Assembly (NCBI GenBank): GCA_037133395.1 | Contig: JBAXOG010000006.1 | Coordinates: 1-64,000, forward strand | Origin: CAIZQW01 sp037133395 | Lineage (GTDB): Bacteria; Verrucomicrobiota; Kiritimatiellia; RFP12; UBA1067 | Direction of reading: 5' to 3' | Length of the DNA stretch: 64,000 bases | Shown here: positions 8,281 through 16,863 of the stretch, piece after piece | How positions within the stretch are numbered: position 1 is the stretch's first letter | Layout: every line of letters begins with the position of its first letter | Position numbers and translations under genes: made by a program | The notes under the pieces: generated by a model | Told to the model about the DNA's origin: nothing | Seen by the model: the letters and a program-made list of their open reading frames with translations, nothing else | Database searches by the model: none

Positions 8281-8438
8281 CCCTCAATCCAAGCAAGGAC
8301 AACAGACAAATCTCTCCCCCGAGCGACAGTGTGCTTGACAGATACCCCGACGCTTCAGGAGATTAATACCCGCCTCATCGCCAATTGCGCAACAACCTGT
8401 TGCTCAATTACCTTTGGGTCACGTCTCAAAGTTACCCT

Positions 8439-9158
8439 TTACCATTTTTCTGCATGGGAGAGGCCGAAAACCAAGAAGTCTTTGGCATCCTTGGCTAGCT
8501 CATTTTTACGCTCCTGCCAGTCTGGCAGGGCCCGGCCTAATGCTTGCCAGAAGGCGTGGCCATGATTGCGTTCGCGTAAGTGGATCAGCTCATGAAGGAT
8601 GACATAGTCCACCAGTCGCACGGGAAGCTGGAGGATCTTCCAGTTAAAGAAGAGAATGCCTTTCCGACCGCACGAACCCCACCTGAAGCCCAAATCACGG
8701 ACATCCACGCCTGACGGCTGGCTTCCTGCGAGCCGGGAGAGTCTTTCAACCCTTCGCCGCAGCCACTCCATGCCTGTCTGGATGTACCAGCGCTGAAAGT
8801 GTTCTGCGGGCAATCCGCAATCGCTCTTTAATAAGAATCGCGTACCGTCGAACAGCAAGGGCGCTTCTTGACGTTTCACCATCTTTAGGCGGAAGCGCCG
8901 TCCGAGATAGCAGAATGATTCGCCGGACACGTATTCGGGTGAGCATATCTTGGGTAATGCCGCTTCTTTGAGCGCTAGTTTCCCGTGCACCCACAGAAGC
9001 TTCTTGTGTATCCAGTGGGAGAGTTCCCCGGTGGAGGTCTCAGTTGGAGCGTAAGCTACCAGCTCGCCGGCACGGCCCACGGTGAGCCCAAGGGTTTTGC
9101 GTCGGTCGCTGCGCCGCACCTCGAAGTTTAGGCCACCGATTTGGAGTGCGTTGTTCAT
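8439..9158 (-). CDS. YgjP/WLM-type zinc metallopeptidase-like protein
   Basis: 239 residues. The zinc motif HELIHLRERNHGHAFWQALG fits HExxH with a third downstream His, and GFRWGSCGRKGILFFNWKI upstream is diagnostic of the DUF45/YgjP-like family. The family is predicted to contain soluble zinc proteases, often coded next to type I restriction genes. Here its ATG overlaps the hsdR stop (ATGA, 9155-9158), so it is the last gene of the operon and probably translationally coupled to hsdR. Its role in R-M systems is not established; turnover or processing of the restriction complex is speculative. Confidence 0.85.
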   Translation of the reverse strand: MNNALQIGGLNFEVRRSDRRKTLGLTVGRAGELVAYAPTETSTGELSHWIHKKLLWVHGKLALKEAALPKICSPEYVSGESFCYLGRRFRLKMVKRQEAPLLFDGTRFLLKSDCGLPAEHFQRWYIQTGMEWLRRRVERLSRLAGSQPSGVDVRDLGFRWGSCGRKGILFFNWKILQLPVRLVDYVILHELIHLRERNHGHAFWQALGRALPDWQERKNELAKDAKDFLVFGLSHAEKW

Positions 9159-12100
9159 GCGAGGGTTAGATTCTCGTGGTTTTCTTTGGCTAAGGCGACA
9201 AGGCGCTGGGCCATGTCGCGTTCGCTACCCGGACTACAGAAGCGTGCTTGGTCGAGGTCGCGGACGAGTGTTTTGACCAGAAGTTCGCGCATGTCGGCAT
9301 TCCGCCAGAACCCGACCTTCCGTATCTCCTGCCGGATACGTTCCACCATCTCCAGTGTTGCCAATATGGCCTTGGCGCGTACTTCCGTTGAGAGCACCTG
9401 GCCTTTACTGCACTCCTCCAGCACAAGCCGCACGAAGGGCACTTGCACCTTGGGGTCGAGGTCAGGAAAGTCATTTCGGTCGCCCTGTTTCATGTCATCA
9501 ATAAACGTGCGCAACTCGCGCTCCAGGGCATCGGCATCATCCTTGAACTTCTTGAGAATCTCTTCCAGCCGTTCGCTCATCTTGCGGGCGTAGGAGGGAT
9601 TTTGATTCGTGAAGCCGATAATGTGGTAGCGTGCGGCATGTTGCATCTGAGCGGCACGTGCCCGGCTCCCCTCTTGCGCCTTCAGGAGCTCTTCAAACTT
9701 TGCGTCGGTGATCGCCACCGGCGGAATCTTGGGGTCCACACCTCTGGCAGTGATATGGGCATTGATGAGCGCTTTCACCTTTTCGGCCACCCCCAGCAGG
9801 TTCAATGCTGGATCGCGATACAGGTTGGCCGCCACCTTGTTGATGAAGCCCAGCAGCTTGGCATCGCGAAATACGTCACAGGGCACTTCAGGACGATGTT
9901 CCAGCAACCCGAGCGTCTCATAGAACTTACGAACCTTGTTGATGAAGTCGGCCCGTATCTTCAAATCGCCAAGCAACTGCACACAGTCTTCCACCTGCGC
10001 CTGGAGATCCGTCACACCCTTATCCGTAAAGACAGCAATCGCCCGCGCCCGCCGGTCAAGCAGCAACGGCAGCTCAACGCTAATGTCGATCATTGCGCCC
10101 TGAGTGTCTGTCTTGTCGTAGTCGCCCAGCGCTTCCGTCAGATGAAGGGCCACGCCGATGTAGTCCACCACATACCCGCATTTCTTTGCGCCATGCGTAC
10201 GGTTTACACGGGCCACGGCCTGTAGCAGATCGTGCGCGAGGATCTTCCGGTCGAGGTACATCACCTGTTCGACCGGGGCATCAAACCCCGTCAGAAGCAT
10301 GTTCATCACGACAAGGATGCAGAGCGGATCAGTCTTGTCGGTCTTTGCAGCGGAAAACTTCCGCTTGAACCGCTTGATGTTCGCTTCCTGTTTCTCCTTT
10401 GTTGTCCAATCCCTCCACGGTTCAGGGTCGTTGTGGTTTCCCGAGAAGATACCCGCGATCTCAAGAACGCGCAGATTCGCGAGTCGTGGATAGACCTTCA
10501 GGAGATAGCGGGTCTGGGCATCCAGCTTCAGCACTTCGTCGTCCGGCAGACACCGCACCGCTTCTGGCAGTGCCTCCAGTTCAGATACCAGTTCCTTCCG
10601 CGCCTTCTCCAGCTTTTCAAGATAGGTCACCACAGCCTGGCGGCTCGTGGCGACCACCTGAGCCTTAAAACCCTCTGGCAGCACCACGTCCGCATAATGC
10701 CGGATCATGTCCCTCGCCTTCTGCTCAATCAACAGGGGTGCTTCCATCACATCGCCTTCGGTGGCGTACTTGGCCTTGATGATGGACAACTCTTCTGGCT
10801 TGTAGTCGCGGAACATGTCTTCGAAAACAGCATCGAGGCTAAGCGCATCCTTCACCATGCCGTCCGCTGTCCGGCTCTCGTAGAGGATCGGCACGGTCGC
10901 GCCGTCCAGCTCTGCGTCCTGAAGAAGATATTTGTCGATGAAGTCGCCAAAGATCTCTTTCGTCTCTTTCTTCTCTTCGCTGATGATCGGCGTGCCCGTG
11001 AAGCCGATGACCGCCGCGTTCGGCATCGCCTTGCGCAAATTCCGGTGCAACGTGCGTGTGTTCGAACGGTGCGCCTCGTCCACGAGCACAAGGATCTCTT
11101 CCGAGTCATTCAGCAACGGGAACTCTTCGAACCGGATATTTTCCGTGAAAGTGACTTCCTTTGTGACGACCGGCTCGTCCTTTCCAGGCTTCTTCTCTTT
11201 TCGGACAATCGTCATGGAGACGCTCTCCAGCGCCTCTTCGCTGGCGCATGTCAGCAGTCCTTTCACTGGCTTGCCGCCTGTTTCGCCCGAAGGCTGATAT
11301 TTCTGCAACATCGCCATGACGATGTCGGGCGTCCGCTCGCCTAAGAGTCGTTGCGTCAGCGCCGTCGGTGATTCACGCGTCTTCAAATCCGTGTCGGTCG
11401 GACGTATCGCTTCGCCACTCAACTGCGCGGTCTGTCCGAGCTGCTCCTGCAGATCCGTACGGTCCGTGACCACCACGATCTTGAAACGGTGCAGGTCCGG
11501 GGTCATGCGCATCTTGCGGACCAGGAAGGCCATGCTGAGGCTCTTGCCCGACCCCTGCGTGTGCCAGATGATGCCCCCGCGCTCGTCGCGCGTGGCTCCG
11601 TCCGCAATCGTCCGCCCCTCCTGCAAACGCGCCACCGCCTTGTGGATGGCACGGAACTGCTGATAGCGGGCCACCACCTTGCGCGTCTTGCCGTCCACCT
11701 GCTGGAAGACCGAGAAGTTCCTAATCAGGTCAATCAGGTGAGCGGGCCGCAACATGCCCGCAGTCAGGATCTGCTGGCTTTGGAGTGTGCACCCTTTCTG
11801 TTGCAACGCCTCTGGAAGCTGTTTATCCCTGCGGAAGAACAAGGGCGTGCCGGGGCGGTCCCCTTGCTCGGCCCCCAGTGTTCGCAACTCAGCCGCCGCG
11901 CTCCGCACGTCCTGAGCTTTGGGCAAGGTGCCCACCTCCTCCGCCACGGTGCTCATGGGCACCGGACTGGTGTCCGCCCATTCCAGATAAGCCTCCGGCG
12001 GTGCGCCGATGGTGGCGGCACGCGCCTCGAAGAAGTCGCTGGCGATCAGCAACTGATTGGTGTGGAAGAGCCGCTCCACCCCTTCGCTCTCGGCGTACAG

Positions 12101-12685
12101 CGTCGGCCAAAGCTCGCGCCGCTGATTCGAGTAGCGAAGCAACTGGTTGATGGCCTCCTGCAAGGGACTCTCAATGCCGGGGCTCTTGAACTCCGCCACC
12201 GCTAGGGGGATGCCGTTGACAAAGAGCACCGCATCGGGAATGATGTGTCCGCGTCCGCTGGCCAGTTCTACCTTGAACTGGTTCATGACCAGAAAATCAT
12301 TATTGGCGGGATTCTCAAAATCGATATAGTTGACAGGCTGAGGCCGTCCGTGTTCCCACTCCGGAAGACCATCCGTCACCGTGCCCTTGAGCAAGAGCGT
12401 CGTGGCCGACTGGTTCACCTCCATGAGCCGATGCCCCTCGGCCCGCTCCAGGTCCCGGATGGCGCGGCTGATGCGCGCGCTGTCCAACCACGCCTCGCCA
12501 TCCCGCAGATTGAGCCGACGCAACGCCGCTTCCAACCGCCCCTTCAGCAAGACCTCCCGGAAGCTCTCGCGCTCAGTCAACTCCGGCACATCGACATCGC
12601 CCTCTATCCACTGCCAGCCCATCGCCCGGAGTTGCTCGCAGAAAGGTTTTTCAACGAGGTCATATTCCCATTGGATCTTGCTCAT
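9155..12685 (-). CDS. hsdR: Type I restriction enzyme subunit R (translocase/endonuclease)
   Basis: 1176 residues, typical of HsdR. The N-terminal nuclease has IIPDAVLFVNG followed by E165-F-K167. The translocase Walker A is in TQGSGKSLSMAF (K381), and the Walker B/DEAH box is D536-E-A-H539. A later helicase motif QAVARVNRTH is also visible. It cuts and pumps DNA as part of the HsdR2M2S complex. Its ATG overlaps the end of the KAP NTPase gene, and its stop overlaps the start of the metalloprotease gene. Base composition is GC-rich, in contrast to the AT-rich upstream NTPase gene. The nuclease and motor motifs look intact. Confidence 0.95.
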   Translation of the reverse strand: MSKIQWEYDLVEKPFCEQLRAMGWQWIEGDVDVPELTERESFREVLLKGRLEAALRRLNLRDGEAWLDSARISRAIRDLERAEGHRLMEVNQSATTLLLKGTVTDGLPEWEHGRPQPVNYIDFENPANNDFLVMNQFKVELASGRGHIIPDAVLFVNGIPLAVAEFKSPGIESPLQEAINQLLRYSNQRRELWPTLYAESEGVERLFHTNQLLIASDFFEARAATIGAPPEAYLEWADTSPVPMSTVAEEVGTLPKAQDVRSAAAELRTLGAEQGDRPGTPLFFRRDKQLPEALQQKGCTLQSQQILTAGMLRPAHLIDLIRNFSVFQQVDGKTRKVVARYQQFRAIHKAVARLQEGRTIADGATRDERGGIIWHTQGSGKSLSMAFLVRKMRMTPDLHRFKIVVVTDRTDLQEQLGQTAQLSGEAIRPTDTDLKTRESPTALTQRLLGERTPDIVMAMLQKYQPSGETGGKPVKGLLTCASEEALESVSMTIVRKEKKPGKDEPVVTKEVTFTENIRFEEFPLLNDSEEILVLVDEAHRSNTRTLHRNLRKAMPNAAVIGFTGTPIISEEKKETKEIFGDFIDKYLLQDAELDGATVPILYESRTADGMVKDALSLDAVFEDMFRDYKPEELSIIKAKYATEGDVMEAPLLIEQKARDMIRHYADVVLPEGFKAQVVATSRQAVVTYLEKLEKARKELVSELEALPEAVRCLPDDEVLKLDAQTRYLLKVYPRLANLRVLEIAGIFSGNHNDPEPWRDWTTKEKQEANIKRFKRKFSAAKTDKTDPLCILVVMNMLLTGFDAPVEQVMYLDRKILAHDLLQAVARVNRTHGAKKCGYVVDYIGVALHLTEALGDYDKTDTQGAMIDISVELPLLLDRRARAIAVFTDKGVTDLQAQVEDCVQLLGDLKIRADFINKVRKFYETLGLLEHRPEVPCDVFRDAKLLGFINKVAANLYRDPALNLLGVAEKVKALINAHITARGVDPKIPPVAITDAKFEELLKAQEGSRARAAQMQHAARYHIIGFTNQNPSYARKMSERLEEILKKFKDDADALERELRTFIDDMKQGDRNDFPDLDPKVQVPFVRLVLEECSKGQVLSTEVRAKAILATLEMVERIRQEIRKVGFWRNADMRELLVKTLVRDLDQARFCSPGSERDMAQRLVALAKENHENLTLA

Positions 12686-14958
12686 ACCTTCACCCTTGCT
12701 TCTGCATTTTTGACCTTGCTCTTTTCCAGATCAGAGTCTTCAAGTATTCTAACCCACCAGTGGGGCAACTTGAGCTCAACATTACAAAGTTTCTTGCAGT
12801 TTGCAGGGAAATCTCGAAGTGAACCAACGGCGCGTGGATTTAACGGTTGAGCGGTTGCCGCATTCCATAGCGCACCTACGATTTCGGCTTCACTCAGTAC
12901 TTTGATAACTCGCAGTGCATCACATTCAGGCGACGACTCTTTTTTGAGCAGATAATTAAACCAAGCTATCAGCTCATATGCGTTCTGACGAATAACTGAG
13001 ACAGTAGAAGACTCTTCCAATGTCCTTAACATCTCCTTGCGCAAATCACACCACAATGGCCCATTACAATCAAGGACGATTTGTTTAGCAGGATATGTAG
13101 CCCTTGTAAATGAGCGGAATTCGGTTTTTTTAAACTGCTCGAGAACTTCTGCTGCATAACGCGGCACCATTAACTTCGACATCATTTTATAAAGATCTTT
13201 TATCTCTTCTCTTTCTATATCATGCTTGTATGAAGAAAAGGGCTCAATAATTTCTACTAATGGAGCTACAGGGCTTTGCCACTTGTCAACAAGATGACAC
13301 AAGAAGTCTGTTTCCTTTTGCCTAGCAGCAACGTAAGCAGATGTGTTAGTAAAGTGCAAATATCTTTTGAAAGAGTCTAGGACTAGTTCAAAATCAGAAG
13401 CCAACAACTCATAACTGTGCTCGTCTATAGTGCGAAGGTCAAATGCTAACACCTCAAGAATCTTTAACAAATCATCAGCTACGGACAATTCTACTGTCAT
13501 CCCATCTTCATCTATGGTTTCCGCTGCGCGATTTAAACTTTCTTCACGCGCAAGAACAGTAGTCTGGAATAAGGCTCTGTATACTCCTCTGGCCGACTGC
13601 CCCACCTTATCGGCATGCGCCTTTATCCAAACATCGAAAGCGTTTGCACTTGGTTTCTCCCGATGTATGGTGAAAAAACTATCATATTCCTTTAAAGTCA
13701 CCGCAGCTGGAGCTTCTGCAAGACGCATCTGATACATCAATTTCTCATCGTCAATTCCTATCCATGCGCTAACATGCTCTGACAGCATAAGCAGAACAGA
13801 ACCGATTTGTTCTTGCTCCTTTTCCGTTAATTCTAACTCACAATCTTTTTTGACTTTTTGAATATGTGTTTTGATCAGTTCGCCCGCTTCGTTGTTATCA
13901 GCGGCATATACTGTTTTTATCCTGATATTGTCCCATAGGTCTCTGTCTTCCAGAAGGGCAGGAGCAAGTCGTGGAAATCGTATTTTAATAACGTTTGCCG
14001 CTAGAATAATAGGCCAATTAACTTCATCTGCCCTATGACGTTCGACTTGAATCTTCATTAACGAAAGCAAGCGAACAAACTGACGGACAGAACGCGCATT
14101 CTGAGGTAAATAGGGTATCACAGAGGCAAGCACATTTATTGGCACGTAAGGACAATGAAGTGACACATCCGACTCAGCCATGTGTAGAAGATCATCCTTT
14201 GAGACGGCTGGAAGCCATCTTGGGTAGTCGATAATTTTTTCAAGAAACTTGAGACCGTCATCAAAGCCTTCATGTTCTTTTGCAAGAATTTTACCAACAA
14301 CAACAGGGTCAAAGGCGCAGATAAATACGATGCCACCACAATTCATAATTTCTTTGATGGCATATAGCATCTCGGGTACGATCTTGCTACTCGTTCGATC
14401 AAGATCGTCGACTAGAATAATTAATCGGCCTTTTTCGTATTTCTGCAGGATTCCCTTTAGATCAGCCTCTTTTGAATAAAGAACTCCTTTGAGCAAATCA
14501 AGGCCAAGCAATGCAACACCCGCTTTTTTACTTTCTGCTACCGCATTGATGTCTTCACTATGCGCTAAGAGCCACTCAGATATGGGTGCCGCTCTTTTCT
14601 TTAAGCATTTCTTCCAAGACTGTTTCGTGTCTACTGCTTCAGCAGGAATTTTTTCAATCACAGCCTGCACGAATGCATGCCAAAGACTTTTCCTCTCGCT
14701 ATATTCCCACGGATTGAAGCGAACAACAATGTGACCGTGACTTTCAGCCAACGTGGCTATCATATTCAATACAGATGTCTTACCAGTTCCCCATTCGCCA
14801 TATATCCCGATTCGCACAGGCCACTCTTTTGGTCCTGTAGTCGCTATGCCATAGATTTCGGAGGCAAACGCCCAGCGGTTCAACTTGTCCTCTTTCCGCT
14901 GAGACACAGCAGCATCAAAACCTCCCCCCCGAATATCTATATCATTTTTTGTGGACAT
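12682..14958 (-). CDS. KAP-family P-loop NTPase within the type I R-M operon
   Basis: 758 residues. Walker A GEWGTGKTS (K60) and Walker B RLIILVDDLDR (D184, D185) with following DPVVVGKIL and EKIIDYPRWLP match the KAP (Kidins220/ARMS and PifA) NTPase family. I see no membrane segments between the Walker motifs, where some KAP proteins carry them, so this one may be soluble. The C-terminal 400 residues are helical and unrecognised. It starts two bases after hsdS stops and overlaps hsdR by four bases. PifA itself mediates phage exclusion, so an anti-phage role is plausible. The gene is visibly more AT-rich than hsdR and hsdM, a sign of separate acquisition. Confidence 0.85.
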   Translation of the reverse strand: MSTKNDIDIRGGGFDAAVSQRKEDKLNRWAFASEIYGIATTGPKEWPVRIGIYGEWGTGKTSVLNMIATLAESHGHIVVRFNPWEYSERKSLWHAFVQAVIEKIPAEAVDTKQSWKKCLKKRAAPISEWLLAHSEDINAVAESKKAGVALLGLDLLKGVLYSKEADLKGILQKYEKGRLIILVDDLDRTSSKIVPEMLYAIKEIMNCGGIVFICAFDPVVVGKILAKEHEGFDDGLKFLEKIIDYPRWLPAVSKDDLLHMAESDVSLHCPYVPINVLASVIPYLPQNARSVRQFVRLLSLMKIQVERHRADEVNWPIILAANVIKIRFPRLAPALLEDRDLWDNIRIKTVYAADNNEAGELIKTHIQKVKKDCELELTEKEQEQIGSVLLMLSEHVSAWIGIDDEKLMYQMRLAEAPAAVTLKEYDSFFTIHREKPSANAFDVWIKAHADKVGQSARGVYRALFQTTVLAREESLNRAAETIDEDGMTVELSVADDLLKILEVLAFDLRTIDEHSYELLASDFELVLDSFKRYLHFTNTSAYVAARQKETDFLCHLVDKWQSPVAPLVEIIEPFSSYKHDIEREEIKDLYKMMSKLMVPRYAAEVLEQFKKTEFRSFTRATYPAKQIVLDCNGPLWCDLRKEMLRTLEESSTVSVIRQNAYELIAWFNYLLKKESSPECDALRVIKVLSEAEIVGALWNAATAQPLNPRAVGSLRDFPANCKKLCNVELKLPHWWVRILEDSDLEKSKVKNAEARVKV

Positions 14959-14959
14959 A

Positions 14960-16216
14960 TCAGTTACTCCGCGTTATTTCCGACACCCGCACTCGACCCG
15001 TTAGCAAATCGTCCATCAGGCCGGACTTCATGAGGTTAAGTTTTGCGAGATTCGCTTCCTCTTGAAGGATAACTGAATCTGCTTGCTTCATTCGAGACAC
15101 AACCAAAGCCTGTTCCTCTTTTTGCGGAAAACCAAACTGCAAGTGAGAAAGCAATTTAGTGTTGAGGTTCACCATTGTTGTCCCCACTGCACGCGCGGCG
15201 ATCTGACGTTGGCCTGTATCATGCCGATACGCAAGTGAGAGCCATTTAGACGAAAGGGTGTGTTCCTCAAAACGCATCAACAAGCAACCTGTTCCGCACA
15301 ACCACCCAACTTCGCGTTCCGTAATCGCGGCACAACGGGACAGGTCACCCCGTCGGGCAAAAATGAGGTCTCCTAATTTGACACGATGCCGTATTAGTTC
15401 GTCCGCTCTTGTAGATGGGATACGGGCTATTTTTTCGACACTGACAGACCCGCCGAGAACATCTTGAGGCATGATTACGGGCACACCTTCCGCCGTATAC
15501 TCGTGCGCATGAAGCTGGCTGCCAAACGGCCCCGTTTGAATAGTCCCCTTGATTCTTTGAAGCCGTTCCCCCATCGACTCGAAAATCCACTCCTTCGGTA
15601 TCCGTCCCAGCGGTGAATCTTGGAATTGTTCAGGATGGGCGATGGGGTCGCGGAGGTGGCCGTGTTCATCGAGGCCGCAGGTGAGAAGGTCGTGAAGCAA
15701 CCCGGCGCGCACCTGCCTCAGTTTCTCAATCACCGACTCAGTCTTCGTAATCGTCTCGTCAATCGTGTCCAGCACTGCTGCGATGCGAGGATTGGATTCG
15801 TCAAACCATGGAATCGCCATACCTTCCACGTCTATCCGACTAATAGCAACGAAAGTAGAACCTTGTGCCACGCGGGCGAGTGTTGGTGCCGAATATTTTA
15901 TAGCATGCCACGCGAAACCTTGCTGGTCAGTATCAAAACGAATAGCTGATAGACCACGTCCAATAATCGTACGCTCTTTTGCCTGATTGAGTTCTCCGAC
16001 TGGAGCACGTACACTTAACAACATATCGCCCGCTTCGGCGATGCGTGTAGGGGAAGTGCAACGAAGTCGTGGTAAAGGGTTTCGACATCGAAACTCAGCA
16101 TTGCCTTGAATAAAGGGTAAGCCGTCGTTGTTCTCCGAACAAGCAGAGGAAGATGGTGACTGCCCCATGAGGACTTTTGCTTTCTCAGCTATATGAACTG
16201 TTCCTGCTTGTTTCAT
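14960..16216 (-). CDS. hsdS: Type I restriction specificity subunit S
   Basis: About 418 residues from ATG 16216; a TTG at 16228 would add four. Two target-recognition regions are visible, each followed by a helical conserved region. The first half ends with AAVLDTIDETITKTESVIEK and RQVRAGLLHDLLT; the second ends with KLNLMKSGLMDDLLTGRVRV. These paired L-L-x-DLLTG ends are characteristic of HsdS. It recognises the two halves of the bipartite DNA target and bridges two HsdM subunits. Upstream is a 50-base gap to the small wHTH gene, the only sizeable gap in the operon. Target sequence cannot be read from sequence alone. Confidence 0.92.
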   Translation of the reverse strand: MKQAGTVHIAEKAKVLMGQSPSSSACSENNDGLPFIQGNAEFRCRNPLPRLRCTSPTRIAEAGDMLLSVRAPVGELNQAKERTIIGRGLSAIRFDTDQQGFAWHAIKYSAPTLARVAQGSTFVAISRIDVEGMAIPWFDESNPRIAAVLDTIDETITKTESVIEKLRQVRAGLLHDLLTCGLDEHGHLRDPIAHPEQFQDSPLGRIPKEWIFESMGERLQRIKGTIQTGPFGSQLHAHEYTAEGVPVIMPQDVLGGSVSVEKIARIPSTRADELIRHRVKLGDLIFARRGDLSRCAAITEREVGWLCGTGCLLMRFEEHTLSSKWLSLAYRHDTGQRQIAARAVGTTMVNLNTKLLSHLQFGFPQKEEQALVVSRMKQADSVILQEEANLAKLNLMKSGLMDDLLTGRVRVSEITRSN

Positions 16217-16269
16217 TGATAAACCCAAATCATGGTGAATTCATGGATAATGATTCCAGTTAAATGAAA

Positions 16270-16863
16270 TCACTTCAGCACCTCCCAGTGTCCGCCTTTG
16301 TCCGGGCCGATGCGGTGGAGGATATTTTCTGCCTTCAGTTTTCGGATATGCCACTCGATACCTTTGCGTGTGATTCCCAATTGAGACGCCATTTCGTCGG
16401 TGGAAATGTTCGCCGAAGCACAAACCAAGCCCAAAATTTTTTCCCTAGTTTTCTCCCTAGCTTCTTGGGTAGTGTTCACCATATTTTCCAGAGGCGTTTT
16501 TGATGAGCCAATTGGCGAACCTATTGATGAACTTTTCCCCAGCGTTTTCATGGGCGTTTCTGCCGACATGCCTTTGCCTGTAACTTCAAAGTACGGAACC
16601 ACATAATCCACAAAAAAATCAAAAAATGCTAATTCCCCTCTGCGGCTCACCGAGACGGTTCGCCCTACCCGCTTCGCACGGGGCATCTGCCTGATCCGAA
16701 GGAGGTAGGGCGAACCGTCTCGGTGAGCCGTAGTGTGTTTCGTGCATTTCAGATGCAAAAAAGTTACTCCTTCGTTTTCTCCAGCTCGGCTGGCGAGGCG
16801 CTTGTTCTGATGCCCCTCGCACACGGTCACAGCAAAAATGCCCCCCTCAATAGATGAACTCAC
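16270..16863 (-). CDS. Small winged-helix protein disrupted or extended by a palindromic element
   Basis: 197 residues from a GTG at 16863 that overlaps the previous stop. Only the last 65 residues are clearly domain-like: EKILGLVCASANISTDEMAS then QLGITRKGIEWHIRKLKAEN and RIGPDKGGHWEVLK, a winged HTH. It matches the tail of the preceding AlbA_2 protein, which also ends GHWEVLK. Residues about 45-74 are encoded by a 26-bp inverted repeat (16643-16668 and 16705-16730), so the N-terminal half may be non-native, and translation could begin further inside. The original gene may be a shortened paralogue of the AlbA_2 protein. Function unknown; DNA binding is inferred. Confidence 0.6.
   Translation of the reverse strand: MSSSIEGGIFAVTVCEGHQNKRLASRAGENEGVTFLHLKCTKHTTAHRDGSPYLLRIRQMPRAKRVGRTVSVSRRGELAFFDFFVDYVVPYFEVTGKGMSAETPMKTLGKSSSIGSPIGSSKTPLENMVNTTQEAREKTREKILGLVCASANISTDEMASQLGITRKGIEWHIRKLKAENILHRIGPDKGGHWEVLK
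16643..16730. repeat. 26-bp perfect inverted repeat with 36-bp loop inside a coding frame
   Basis: Arms 16643-16668 (CGGCTCACCGAGACGG...) and 16705-16730 (...CCGTCTCGGTGAGCCG) are exact reverse complements. The loop carries a GCTTCGCACGGGGC segment. It has the form of a short non-autonomous palindromic element and lies within the small wHTH frame, where it is read through. Confidence 0.85.

Noticed and set aside
9443..12850. Long plus-strand frames opposite hsdR
   Set aside because: They are antisense shadows in a GC-rich gene; hsdR has all expected motifs.
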